A stretch of DNA of 64,000 bases from NCBI GenBank assembly GCA_963725085.1, contig CAVRXM010000001.1, positions 558,001 through 622,000 of the forward strand. Direction: 5' to 3'. Below, piece after piece: positions 41,887 to 52,593 of the stretch. A program made the position numbers and the translations under genes. Under the pieces are notes generated by a model. The model was not told the DNA's origin. It saw nothing but the letters and a program-made list of their open reading frames with translations, and did no database searches. Position 1 is the stretch's first letter. Every line of letters starts with the position of its first letter. This DNA is from VRUE01 sp963725085. Lineage in GTDB: Bacteria; Actinomycetota; Thermoleophilia; Solirubrobacterales; 70-9.

Positions 41887-43304
41887 AAGGCCGACGCAGC
41901 GGAATCCAGGGAGTGGCGACGAGCCCGGTGATCGTCGGCGCGGTGACGGTGCTGGTCGTGATCGTCGCCGTCTTCCTCGCCTACAACGCGAACAACGGCC
42001 TCCCGTTCGTCTCCACCTACGACATCAAGGCGAGGGTCCCGAACGCGAACGCGCTGGTCAAAGGCAACGAGGTCAGGATCGGCGGCTCGCGGGTGGGGAC
42101 GATCAGCGCCGTGAAGCCGGTCCAGCTCCCGACGGGGGAAGCCGTGGCCGAACTCGACCTCAAGCTCGACAAGAGCGCCGAACCGCTCCCGGTCGACTCG
42201 ACGATGATCATCCGCCCGAAGTCGCCGCTCGGGCTGAAGTTCCTGCAGATCAACCCCGGCAACTCCTCCGAAGACCTTGCGGCAGGCGACACGATCCCGC
42301 TCGCCCAGGCGAAGCCGGAACCGGTCGACATCGACCAGTTCTTCAGCATGTTCAACGAAGAAACGCGGACCAACGTCCAGCGCAACCTGACCGGCTTCGG
42401 CAACGCCTTCGCCGGCCGCGCGCCGCAGCTGAACGAAGCGCTCGGGACCCTGCGCAAACTCGCCGAAAGCAGCGGCCCGGTCCTGCGCTCCCTCGTCGCC
42501 CCCAGCACCAACTTCGACGGCTTCTGGCGGGCGCTCGAGGACCTCGCCTCGACCGTCGCCCCGGTCGCGCTGACCAACTCCGACCTCTTCGTCGCCCTCG
42601 ACCGGACCTTCGGCGCCTTCGCCCGCGTCGCGCGGCCGTTCATCCAGGAAACGATCGAGAAAGGCCCGCCGTTCCTCGACGCCGCCGCCCGCGACCTGCC
42701 GGTGCTGCGTCCGTTCCTGCACGATTCCGCGCGCTTCTTCACCGCCTTCGCCCCCGGGGCCAAGGCGCTCGCCGACACCTCGCCGACGATCAACGCCGCG
42801 CTTCGCGCCGGCGATCCCGGCGCTCAACCAGTCGCCGGCGCTGTTCTCCCAGCTCGAGCCGACCGCCGACGCCCTGCTCGCCTTCCAGGAAGCCCCCGGC
42901 GTCACCGAAGGGCTCAACCTGCTGATCGACGCCAACGAACTGCTGAAGCCGCCGATCCGATTCCTCGCCCCGGCCCAGACCGTCTGCAACTACCTGACGA
43001 TCGCCTTCAGGAACCTGGCCAGCATCTTCAGCGAAACGAACGGCGTCGGCAACTGGGCCGGCGCCCTCGCCAACGAGGGGCCATCCGGGCCCGAACGGCG
43101 AGACGATGCCCGCCTCGGCGCCGGCGAACGGGCCTGAAAAAGAGAACCACCTCCACGCGAACCTCTATCCCGAACACCGCGGCGCCGGGCCAGACCCATG
43201 AGTGCGAGGCCGGCAACGTGGTCTACGAAAAGGGCGTGACGCGGATCGGGAACGTGCCCGGGAACCAGGGCACGAGGACCTCAGGGCAGGGAGGGAACGG
43301 CTGA
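41883..43304 (+). CDS. Mce family protein 3 of 6 (three frame breaks)
   Basis: About 472 residues after correction. The helix SPVIVGAVTVLVVIVAVFLAY precedes the MCE domain YDIKARVPNANALVKGNEVRIGGSRVG, with MIIRPKSPLGLKFLQINPG. Next comes FFSMFNEETRTNVQRNL, the conserved start of the helical region. Frame breaks near 42815, 43095 and 43160; the end reads ECEAGNVVYEKGVTRIG. The stop shares bases with the next start (TGATG). Role as for the neighbours: one layer of a hetero-hexameric lipid conduit, inferred from family knowledge. Confidence 0.87.
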   Translation: MKGRRSGIQGVATSPVIVGAVTVLVVIVAVFLAYNANNGLPFVSTYDIKARVPNANALVKGNEVRIGGSRVGTISAVKPVQLPTGEAVAELDLKLDKSAEPLPVDSTMIIRPKSPLGLKFLQINPGNSSEDLAAGDTIPLAQAKPEPVDIDQFFSMFNEETRTNVQRNLTGFGNAFAGRAPQLNEALGTLRKLAESSGPVLRSLVAPSTNFDGFWRALEDLASTVAPVALTNSDLFVALDRTFGAFARVARPFIQETIEKGPPFLDAAARDLPVLRPFLHDSARFFTAFAPGAKALADTSPTINAALRAGDPGAQPVAGAVLPARADRRRPARLPGSPRRHRRAQPADRRQRTAEAADPIPRPGPDRLQLPDDRLQEPGQHLQRNERRRQLGRRPRQRGAIRARTARRCPPRRRRTGLKKRTTSTRTSIPNTAAPGQTHECEAGNVVYEKGVTRIGNVPGNQGTRTSGQGGNG

Positions 43305-44820
43305 TGGGACGCCTGCCGGAGCGCGACATACAGGGCGGCGGAAACGAAGAAGCGCCTGATCAACTGGCGCCCGAGCAACGTCGCGATCGCGATCATCTTC
43401 CTCTTCATCTTCATCGTCGGGCCGTACCTGGCGTTCACCAAACACATCCCGTTCACCGGCTACGGCTACGAGCTCAACGCGGCCTTCTCCAACTCGGCGA
43501 ACATCTCGAAAAACTCGCCGGTCAGGATCGCCGGCGTCGACGTCGGCAAAGTGATCAAGACCGAAGCCGACGGCGACGCGACCAAGGTCAGCTTCACCGT
43601 CAGCGGCAGCGGGCGCCCGATCCACAAGGACGCCTACGCGGTGATCAAACCGCGGATCTTCCTCGAGGGGAACTTCTTCATCGAACTCGACCCCGGCAGC
43701 CCGAGCGCGCCGGAGATGGACAGCGGCGAAACGATCCCGGTCAGCCGCACCTCGACCGCGGTCCAGATCGACGAAATCTTCACCTCGCTGCAGTCGCCGG
43801 TGCGCGCCAACTTCAGCCGCGCCCTGGAAGCGTTCGGCGGCGCCCTCTCCGACGTCCCGACCGCGGCCGAAGACGCGACCCAGCTGCCCGAGGTCAAGGG
43901 CAAGACCGGCGCCGCCGGCCTCAACGGGGCGCTGCGCTACGGCGGCCCGGCCGGCCGCTACGGCGCCCAGGTCGCCGACGCGCTGCTCGGCAACGGGCCG
44001 CAGGACCTGCCGCGCCTGGTCGCCGGGACGGGCCGCACCTTCGGCGCCTTCGTCGCCAACGAGGCCGACCTCCAGGGTCTGATCGACAACTTCAACACCT
44101 TCACCGGGGCGCTCGCCGCGCAGTCGGAAAACCTCTCGGAAACGATCCGCCGCTTCGCCCCCGCCCTCAGCACCAGCCGAGACCTCGCTCGCCAGCCTCA
44201 ACAAGACGCTGCCGCCGCTGCGCGCCTGGGCGATCGAGATCCGGCCCGCGATCGCCCGCCTGCCGGGGCTGATCTCCGCCGGCGAGCCGTGGACCAAGCA
44301 GGCCTTCGCGGCGCTCTCCGACCAGGAGGGCGGCGGCATCGCGCAGGCTGCTCGCGGAAGCGACTCCGGGCCTCGCCGCGCGCCGACCCAGGCCGGCAAG
44401 GCGAACGCCCTGCCGCAGCTCAACCGGATCAGCCTCTGCACCTCGCGGGTCCTCGCGCCGACCTTCGACCAGACGATCAACGACCGGTTCAGCACCGGCG
44501 GCCCGGCCTATCGCGAGTTCCTCTACTGGCTGCTGCTCCTCGACGGCCAGGGCCAGAACTTCGACGGCAACGGCTACTTCCTCCGGGTCCAGCCGGGCGG
44601 CGGCTCCCTGCTGCTGCATGGCGCCAACCCCAGTGGCGCGCTGAAGACCGAAAAAGAAGTGTTCGCCCACTCGGCGGTGGCGCCGATCGGCGTCCAACCA
44701 CAGCTCGGCGGCCGCCCGCCGAAGAAGCCCGAAGTCCGCTGTGACTCCAATCCCGCCCCCGACCTGAACGGGTCGCTCGGCCAGCCCGGCCCGCCGATCC
44801 TGAGCGTGACCAACCCATGA
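43304..44820 (+). CDS. Mce family protein 4 of 6 (four frame breaks)
   Basis: About 504 residues after correction. The helix NVAIAIIFLFIFIVGPYLAF is followed by the MCE domain YELNAAFSNSANISKNSPVRIAGVDVG, then AVIKPRIFLEGNFFIELDPG. It ends with a helical region and a Pro-rich C-terminus (NGSLGQPGPPILSVTNP). Frame breaks are near 43330, 44178, 44345 and 44370; the fourth is net -1. No lipobox cysteine is present. The stop overlaps the next ATG as ATGA. Confidence 0.86.
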
Positions 44821-46236
44821 CCCTGCCCGAGGAAAAGACCAGCCGCTTCAGGCACTTCCGGGCCGCCCTCGGCCGGCAGGCGCGCGGCCGCGGCAAAGAC
44901 TCGATTGCAATCGCCGCCCTCACCTTCATCGCGGTGGCGCTGACGCTCTGGATCTTCACCCAGCAGAAAGCCTCGCTGCCGTCGTGGGCACCGTTCGTCG
45001 GCGAAGACTTCGCCCACCTCAGCGCCGACTTCACCAGCGCCCAGGCGGTCACCCCGGGCCAGGGCCAGGCGGTGGTGATCGCAGGGGTCAAGGTCGGCAA
45101 GATCAGCACCGTCTCGCTCGAAGACGGCCACGCGGTCGTCGGCCTCGACATCGAACCCAAGTACCTGAAGCTGATCCATCCCGACGCGACGCTGCTGCTG
45201 CGGCCGAAAACGAACCTCAACGATATGGCAATCGAGGTCGAACCCGGGCAAGGCGCCTGGTCATGTCGAAGACGGCTTCACCTTCCCGCTCTCGCAGACC
45301 CAGCCGAACGTCAACCTCGATGCCTTCTTCGCGACGCTCGACAAGGACACCCAGCAGTACATCCAGCTGCTGGTGGCGGGGGGAGCGCAGGGCATCGGCG
45401 GCCGCGCCCATCAGCTCTCGGGCGCGTTCCGGAGGCTGCAGCCGTTCGCCCACTTCATCGCCAAACTGAACACGGTGCTGGCCCAGCGCCGTGTCGCCCT
45501 GAGGGGGGCGATCCACCACTTCAGCCAGCTGACGACCGAACTCGGCCGCCACGACCGCGAGATCGAACGATTCGTCTCCTCCTCGCGGGCGGCACTCGGG
45601 AACTTCGCCAACCAGCAGCAGTCGATCCAGCAGGCACTGATCGAGTTCCCGCAGGCCCTGACCGTGCTCAAGTCGGCCCTCGCCAGCTCCGACGCGTTCT
45701 CGACCGCGGCGCGCCCGGCGCTGCTGGGCCTGATCCCGCAGGCGCAGGCACTCGGCCCGGCGTTCGCCGCCTCGGAGCGGCTCTTCGAACAGACGAAGGG
45801 GCCGATCGAGAACCAGATCCGGCCGTTCACCCGCGAAGTCCGGCCCGTCCTCGTCCACGCCAAGCAGGGGGCTGAGCCGCTGGCCAAGACGGTCAAGGGC
45901 TTCGGCAACTCGCTCAGCGGCCTCAACAGCTTCTTCAACCTGCTCGCCTTCAAGCCGAAGGGGAAGCAGAGCTTCCTCTTCTACGCGCCCTGGGGCATCC
46001 ACAACCTCAACGCCGGCTACCTCCAGGACGCCAACGGGCCGGTCCAGCGGGCGCTGGCGATGATCACCTGCAACGGGACCAACCTCGCGAAAGGGATCAC
46101 CGCGGAGTCGCCGTACCTGAAGACGATCGTCGAAGCGATCCGGATCCCGCGGGCGAAAGAAATCCCGCCGATTCCGCCGGACCCGGCATCGCACACCCCC
46201 TACTTCTGCGGCCCGACCGCCGAACCCGAAAAATGA
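44817..46236 (+). CDS. Mce family protein 5 of 6 (one frame break)
   Basis: About 472 residues. The cytoplasmic start is longer than in its neighbours. The helix SIAIAALTFIAVALTLWIF leads to the MCE domain HLSADFTSAQAVTPGQGQAVVIAGVKVG with LLRPKTNLNDMAIEVEPG. The helical region contains ALRGAIHHFSQLTTELGRHD. The C-terminus has PYFCGPTAEPEK. The break near 45252 is net +1. In classical mce operons the fifth gene often encodes a lipoprotein, but no lipobox cysteine is seen here. Confidence 0.88.
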
Positions 46237-47783
46237 GCAAGAAGGCGCCAAGCACAACCCAGCTGCTCGTGATCACGGGCTTTGCCTTCTCGTGCTTCGG
46301 GATCCTGCTCTTCATGTGGATCACGTTCGGCGGCCCGACGCCGTTCAAAGCGAAGCCGTACGAGATCAAGATCCCGTTCAACGAGGCGACCCAGCTCGCC
46401 CAGCAGTCCGACGTCCGGATCTCCGGCGTCTCGATCGGCAAAGTCCAGTCGATCGACGTCGCGCCGAACGGCCAGCAGGCGCTGGCCACGGTCGACATCG
46501 ACGACAAGTACGGCCCGATCCCGCAGAACACGCGGGCGATCCTGCGGACCAAGACGCTGCTCGCCGAGACCTACATCGAACTGACTCCGGGCAGCAGCTC
46601 CGAACCCGCGCTCGAAGACGGCGGCACCCTGCCCGAAGCGAACATCGCCGAATCGGTCCAGCTCGACGAGATCTTCCGCACCTTCAACGCACCGACCCGC
46701 GCCGCGTTCCAGGAATGGATGCAGGAACGCGGCGATCGCGATCGAGGGGCGGGGCCAGGACCTCTCCGCCGCCTTCGGCCAGTTCGGGCCGACCCTGACC
46801 GAATTCGACAAACTCTTCCGCGTCCTCGACAGCCAGGAGCTGGCGGTCCGGCAGCTGTTCCGCAACAGCGCCACCGCGCTTGGAGGCATTCCGCGGCCGC
46901 GAAGGCGCGCTCGCCGACCTGATCCAGAGCTCGAACGCCGTCTTCCAGACCACGGCCACCCGCGAACAGGACATCGAAGCGCTGTTCCGCGCCTTCCCCA
47001 CCTTCCTCGACGAGTTCCGGACCACGCTCGACCGCCTCCGCACCTTCTCGGTCAACACCGACCCGCTGATGCGCCAGCTGGTGCCGGCGGCCGAACAGCT
47101 CTCGCCGACGCTGATCGCCCTCGCCAAGTTCTCACCGGAAGCGGAAGGCTTCTTCAAGGGCCTGCTGCCGGTGATCAACGAGTCCTCGAGCGGGTTCACC
47201 GCGTTCCGCAAGCTCTTCCGCGACCAGTTCCCGCCGCTCCTGCGCGCCTCCCGGCCCTTCATCCGCAACATCAACCCGATCCTCACCGGCCTCGGCCAGT
47301 ACCGACGCGAGCTCGCCGCCTCGCTGGCGAACGTCGCCGCCGCCACCAACGCCGTCCACATCGGGTCGAACAGCAAGCAGATCCACTACCTGCGGGTGAT
47401 GGGGCCGTTCACGCCGGAGTCGCTGGCGACGATGCCGGGACGGCGCACCACCAACCGCACCAACGCCTACATCCAGCCTGGCTCCTCGGAAAGCCTCGCC
47501 ACCGGTCTGCTCAGCTTCGAGACCCGCCAGTGCTCGGCGCGGGATCTCCGCCTCGCTCAACCCGAACACGCCGAACGAAGCGGCCTTCAACGAACGCACC
47601 GAAGGGAAGGTCGACAAAGCGACCGACTTCTTCAACCGCCTTCGCCAGTACGCCTTCGCGAGCCAGGACAGCACGACGACCGTCCCGGCCCCCGGCTGCA
47701 CCGCCCAGGCCCCGTTCGAACCGATCTTCGGCGGCGGCCGGCCGGCGACCACCTACCAGCACACGTTCGAACAGGGCGGCTGA
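46233..47783 (+). CDS. Mce family protein 6 of 6 (three frame breaks)
   Basis: About 515 residues. The helix LLVITGFAFSCFGILLFMWITF is followed by MCE domain YEIKIPFNEATQLAQQSDVRISGVSIG with RTKTLLAETYIELTPGS. The helical region begins DEIFRTFNAPTRAAFQEWM and the end is FEPIFGGGRPATTYQ. Frame breaks are near 46735, 46880 and 47540, all net +1. It is the last gene of the six; a convergent hydrolase follows after 43 bases. No MlaE/YrbE permease or MlaF-type ATPase is attached to this operon. Confidence 0.87.
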
Positions 47784-47826
47784 AGCCGGACGCCCTCGGG
47801 GGGCGCCGCCAGGAAGCCTTGTGCGT

Positions 47827-48699
47827 TCAGCTGAGAGTCGCATAGACCTCGGCCCAGCGCTCGGGAGTGTGGAGGTGGCCCACGCCGGGCCAGACGGTGA
47901 GCTCCGCCGATCGGACCTGTGACGCGATCCAGCGGCTGTGGGAAACCGAGACGGTGCGGTCGTCCTCGCCGTGCCAGAGGCGGAGCGGTGTATTGACGTT
48001 CCCGAGTGTGAGCCCGGATGGCCTTGCCCAAACGGCAAAGTCCTCGACTATTCCCGCAGGGCCGTTACTCCCCGCTCCAAGGAAAAGATCAGGCATCAGG
48101 CGCCGAAAGCCGTCGTCCAGCAGCTCCTGGTCGGCGGGGGCCCCGAAATCGCGATCCACGCTCTTGCCGAACCGCTCCGGGTCCTGCCTGGCTTGCTTGA
48201 GGGCTCGACCCATGAGGCCGCGAGCGAGCCACGGTGCTCGCAGCGATAGGAACGTCATCGTCTTGTCGGTGGGACACACCCTCTTGCGGTAGTCCGGCAT
48301 CTCTGAGGGCGCGACGCCGCTGACGATCGCGAGCCTGGTAACGCGGTCTGCAAGGGAGATCGCCGCCGCGAGCGCGTAGGGGCCGCCGGCGGAGTAAGCC
48401 AAGATCGCGAACCGGTCGATACCGAGCCCCCCTGCGAGGCTCTCGACGTCGCTTGCCCACCCCGTATACGAGCGCTTGCCGGGCACGGGAGTCGAGTTGC
48501 CGAAGCCAGGGCGGTCAGGTGCGATCAACCTCAGTCCCGCGGCGGCAATCGCATCGGCAGTGATGCGGCCGTCGACTCGTGAGCCCGGGATGCCGTGAAA
48601 ATAGAAGACCGGAGCGCCCTCCGGCGCTCCGTACTCGCACCAGGCAAGCGACCGCCCGTCGGGCAACTCAAACGCCTGATCCGGCGGTGGAACGGCCAC
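47827..48699 (-). CDS. Alpha/beta-hydrolase
   Basis: The 290-residue protein has the alpha/beta-hydrolase core: oxyanion loop FYFHGIPGSRVDG, nucleophile elbow AYSAGGPYAL with Ser near 103, acid loop LRLWHGEDDRTV, and catalytic histidine in WPGVGHLHTPERWAE. No signal peptide is seen, so it is cytoplasmic. Substrate is unknown (ester, lactone or epoxide). It is convergent with the last mce gene and divergent from nothing close by. It is a complete single frame. Confidence 0.87.
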   Translation of the reverse strand: MAVPPPDQAFELPDGRSLAWCEYGAPEGAPVFYFHGIPGSRVDGRITADAIAAAGLRLIAPDRPGFGNSTPVPGKRSYTGWASDVESLAGGLGIDRFAILAYSAGGPYALAAAISLADRVTRLAIVSGVAPSEMPDYRKRVCPTDKTMTFLSLRAPWLARGLMGRALKQARQDPERFGKSVDRDFGAPADQELLDDGFRRLMPDLFLGAGSNGPAGIVEDFAVWARPSGLTLGNVNTPLRLWHGEDDRTVSVSHSRWIASQVRSAELTVWPGVGHLHTPERWAEVYATLS

Positions 48700-48759
48700 A
48701 GAGCGTCGATGCTATTGCACCCCCGCCCAGGGACGAGAGCCGGCTTTGCCTTGGCAACA

Positions 48760-48787
48760 AAGAGGGCGGCCCGTAGGCCGCCCTCTT
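48760..48787 (-). terminator. Intrinsic terminator after the secreted-protein gene
   Basis: A perfect 12-base stem AAGAGGGCGGCC with a 4-base loop (48772-48775) is followed on the minus strand by CTCTTTGTTG. It lies about 40-65 bases beyond the stop of the 48826-49600 gene, the right place to end that transcript. Confidence 0.75.
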
Positions 48788-48825
48788 GCAGTGCTGTCTA
48801 TGAGGCGGGCAGAGCCGCCTTCCCG

Positions 48826-49600
48826 CTAGCCCTTCGGCGTGCAGGGCACGACGACCGAGCCTTTGAGCTTGTCGCCGTTGCTGAAGCTGACTTCACCCTG
48901 ACCGAACAGGCTGCCGGTCGGGCATTTGGCGTTGAAGTAGCTGTGCTTCTTCCCCTTGTAGGTGAAGATTTTCTTGTTCTTGATTTCGAAATTGGTCAGG
49001 GAGCCGGCACCGCCCGCGATCGACAGGGATCTTCGAGTCGAGGTGCATCCCGTACTTGCCCTTGTGCTCCTTGGTGACGAAGACCTTGGTGATGAAGGCC
49101 GTCGGCGCCGGCACGTTGGCGTAGACGTGGACCAGGATCAGCGTTTTGCCGCCCTTGGTGCCGCCGTTGAAGACCAGCAGCGGGCCTTTCGCGGTGAACG
49201 GCGCCTGTTCGGCGAATTCGACCTCGGCGGTTGCCGAGCCTTCGCCGATCAGCGAGTCCTTGCAGGCGGCTTTCGCCTGGCTGGTCGGACGCGCCTCGAG
49301 CGCACCGGCCTTGCAGACCGGGAGGCCCTTGGTGTCGAGCATGCCGTTCTTGTCAACGTCGCCCGAGAACGTCTTCGCCGCCGGCGGGTGTTTGCCGTCT
49401 TTGGTCGAGATGTTCGCGCTCAGCTTGAAGGTGATCGGAGCGAATTCCTTCTTCGGCAGCGCCTTCGGGCTGACCGAGCTGTCGAATTTGAGCACCAGGT
49501 TGCCCAGGCTGACGACCACCGGCTTCGCCGCCGAAACGCCGGCGAACGCGATCGCAACCACGGCACCCAGGGTGAGTGTCCACATCAAGCGCTTGCGCAT
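48826..49600 (-). CDS. Secreted protein, paralogue of the protein at 34610-35380 (one frame break)
   Basis: About 257 residues with a signal peptide (LMWTLTLGAVVAIAFAGVSAA). The mature domain matches the 34610 protein in length and in the motifs ALPKKEFAPITF, LDTKGLPVCKAGAL and HSYFNAKCPT. The frame breaks near 49027 between GMHLDSKIP and IAGGAGSLTNFEI; the corrected end is GSVVVPCTPKG. A strong AAGGAG site precedes the ATG, and a clear terminator follows, so it is a single-gene unit. Function unknown. Confidence 0.78.
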
Positions 49601-49749
49601 ATATCTCTCAGTCTCCTTTTCAGTGCCGAAGCCAGCGTGCGCCGGCCGTAGAGCCTTCTGTCTCTACCCCTCCAGAGGCCAAACTAACAGGCTCAGATCA
49701 ATTGAGTAAACCCCGGCAGACCCGCAAAAGAGCGCCTTAACAAGCCGAT

Positions 49750-50439
49750 TCAGCGCTCGCTCATCGAGAGCCGAACCCGCTCCCGCTCCTTTTCGGCCCC
49801 CTCGGAGCCGAGGAACGGAAGGGCTATCCAGAACATCAGGTCGGGGAGCCGGCTCGGCAGCCGCGAGGCCGCTCCGTGGAGGATCTCGCTGTAGAGGAGC
49901 TCGTTGACGCCGCCGGCGAGAGAGAGCGAGGTGATCCCCGGCAACTCGACCGAGGTCTCGGCCCGGCCGGCGTCGAGGAAGCCGGTGAACTGGCGCAGCG
50001 CGGCATCGCGCCGGGCGAGCGCCTTCGGCCCGGCGGCAAGCACCTCGACGATTGCGAACCGCGCCTCGTCGGGGTGCTCGGCGAGGTGCTCGAGGAGGGC
50101 TCCGAGCCCGGCGGCGACCCGCTCTGCCCACGGCGCCCCCGGCTTCGACTCGAACCCGCGGGCGGTGTCGCCGAGCAGGTTCCCGAGCAGGACGTCATAG
50201 GAGGCGAGGAAGCAGTCCTCCTTGCTGGTGAACAGTTCGTAGAAGGTCTTGCGCGAGACGCCGGCGACTTCGATCACGTCGACGACCCTCGTCTCGGGGT
50301 AGCCGCGCTCGGCGACGACCTCGATCATCGCCTGGAGGATGCGCTGCCGCTGGGATTCGGTCACCGCCTCCCGCGGTAGCCCGTGACGCCCCCGTGGCAG
50401 GCGCTCGCCCGTTTTGGCTGCGCGTCTACCGGAAGCCAC
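49750..50439 (-). CDS. TetR family transcriptional regulator
   Basis: This 229-residue protein has an N-terminal TetR DNA-binding domain (QRILQAMIEVVAERGYPETRVVDVIEVAGVSRKTFYELFTSKEDCFLA), with the helix-turn-helix near residues 45-75 after a basic leader. A helical ligand-binding domain of about 150 residues follows. Target and ligand are unknown. Neighbours are purA upstream and the secreted-protein gene downstream on the same strand. Given the nearby mce locus, control of envelope lipid transport is a reasonable guess only. Confidence 0.9.
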   Translation of the reverse strand: MASGRRAAKTGERLPRGRHGLPREAVTESQRQRILQAMIEVVAERGYPETRVVDVIEVAGVSRKTFYELFTSKEDCFLASYDVLLGNLLGDTARGFESKPGAPWAERVAAGLGALLEHLAEHPDEARFAIVEVLAAGPKALARRDAALRQFTGFLDAGRAETSVELPGITSLSLAGGVNELLYSEILHGAASRLPSRLPDLMFWIALPFLGSEGAEKERERVRLSMSER

Positions 50440-50468
50440 TCCAGGACATTAGAGCAGCCGCGGGGGGA

Positions 50469-51845
<1,377 letters not shown>

Positions 51846-51869
51846 GACAGAAGGGGATTGTGCCTGGAA

Positions 51870-52593
51870 TCAGGCAACTTTGCCGTAGCGTCGGTCGTCG
51901 CCGAAGAGCGGGACCTCGTCGCAGATCTGGGTCAGCCGCGAAACCGTCCGGGCGCCGATCTGGGCCTCGAGCTCCTGGTGGGGGAGGTTGGTCGTGACGA
52001 GGACCGAGCGCTGGGCCTCGTAGCGCTCGTTGATCAGCGCGTAGAGCTGCTCCAGCACCCAGTCGGAGCGCTTCTCGGCGCCGAGGTCGTCGATGTGGAG
52101 GAGGTCGACCGAGGTCAGCCGCTCGAAGAACGAGAGGTAGGACTCGCCGCCCGGCTCGGACTCGAAGGTGCGGCGGATCCTCGCCAGCAGCTTCGGCAGC
52201 GAGTAGATCGCGACCGAGCGGCCGGCCTCGATCGCGGACTTCGAGACCAGCATCGCCAGCGTCGTCTTGCCGGTCCCGGTGTCGCCGAACAGCCACAGGC
52301 CGCGGCCGGCGGCGAGCCGCTCGTCGAGCTCGTCGACGTAGCCGCGGATCTCGCCGACCGCCGCCCTCGTCGCCAGGTCGCGCTCCATGTCGCTGACCGG
52401 GGGGCGATCGAAGGAGACGCCGCGGTAGCGGGGCGGGATCACCGAGGCGACGCCGCGGCTGCGTCCCCGGCGCAGGCGCTGCTCGCGGCACTCGCAGGGC
52501 CGGGCGACGTCCTCGGGGCCGAGGATCCAGCCCGAGCCGTCGCAGACGCCGAGCGGGCAGGCCGCGAACGGCTCGGTTCGGGGTGATCGCCAT
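51870..52593 (-). CDS. DnaC/DnaI-like helicase-loader ATPase (one frame break near 52575)
   Basis: About 240 residues. The N-terminal zinc-type cysteines are AACPLGVCDGSGW and PCECREQRL, followed by an AAA+ module with Walker A LFGDTGTGKTTLAML and Walker B VDLLHIDDLGAEK. Sensor motif VLVTTNLPHQEL and arginine finger region RTVSRLTQICDEV follow. This is the DnaC/DnaI/IstB-like loader class. The ATG overlaps the dnaB stop (TGATG), so it is coupled to dnaB, which supports a loader role. The frame break near 52575 separates MAITPN from EPFAACPLG. Confidence 0.85.
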
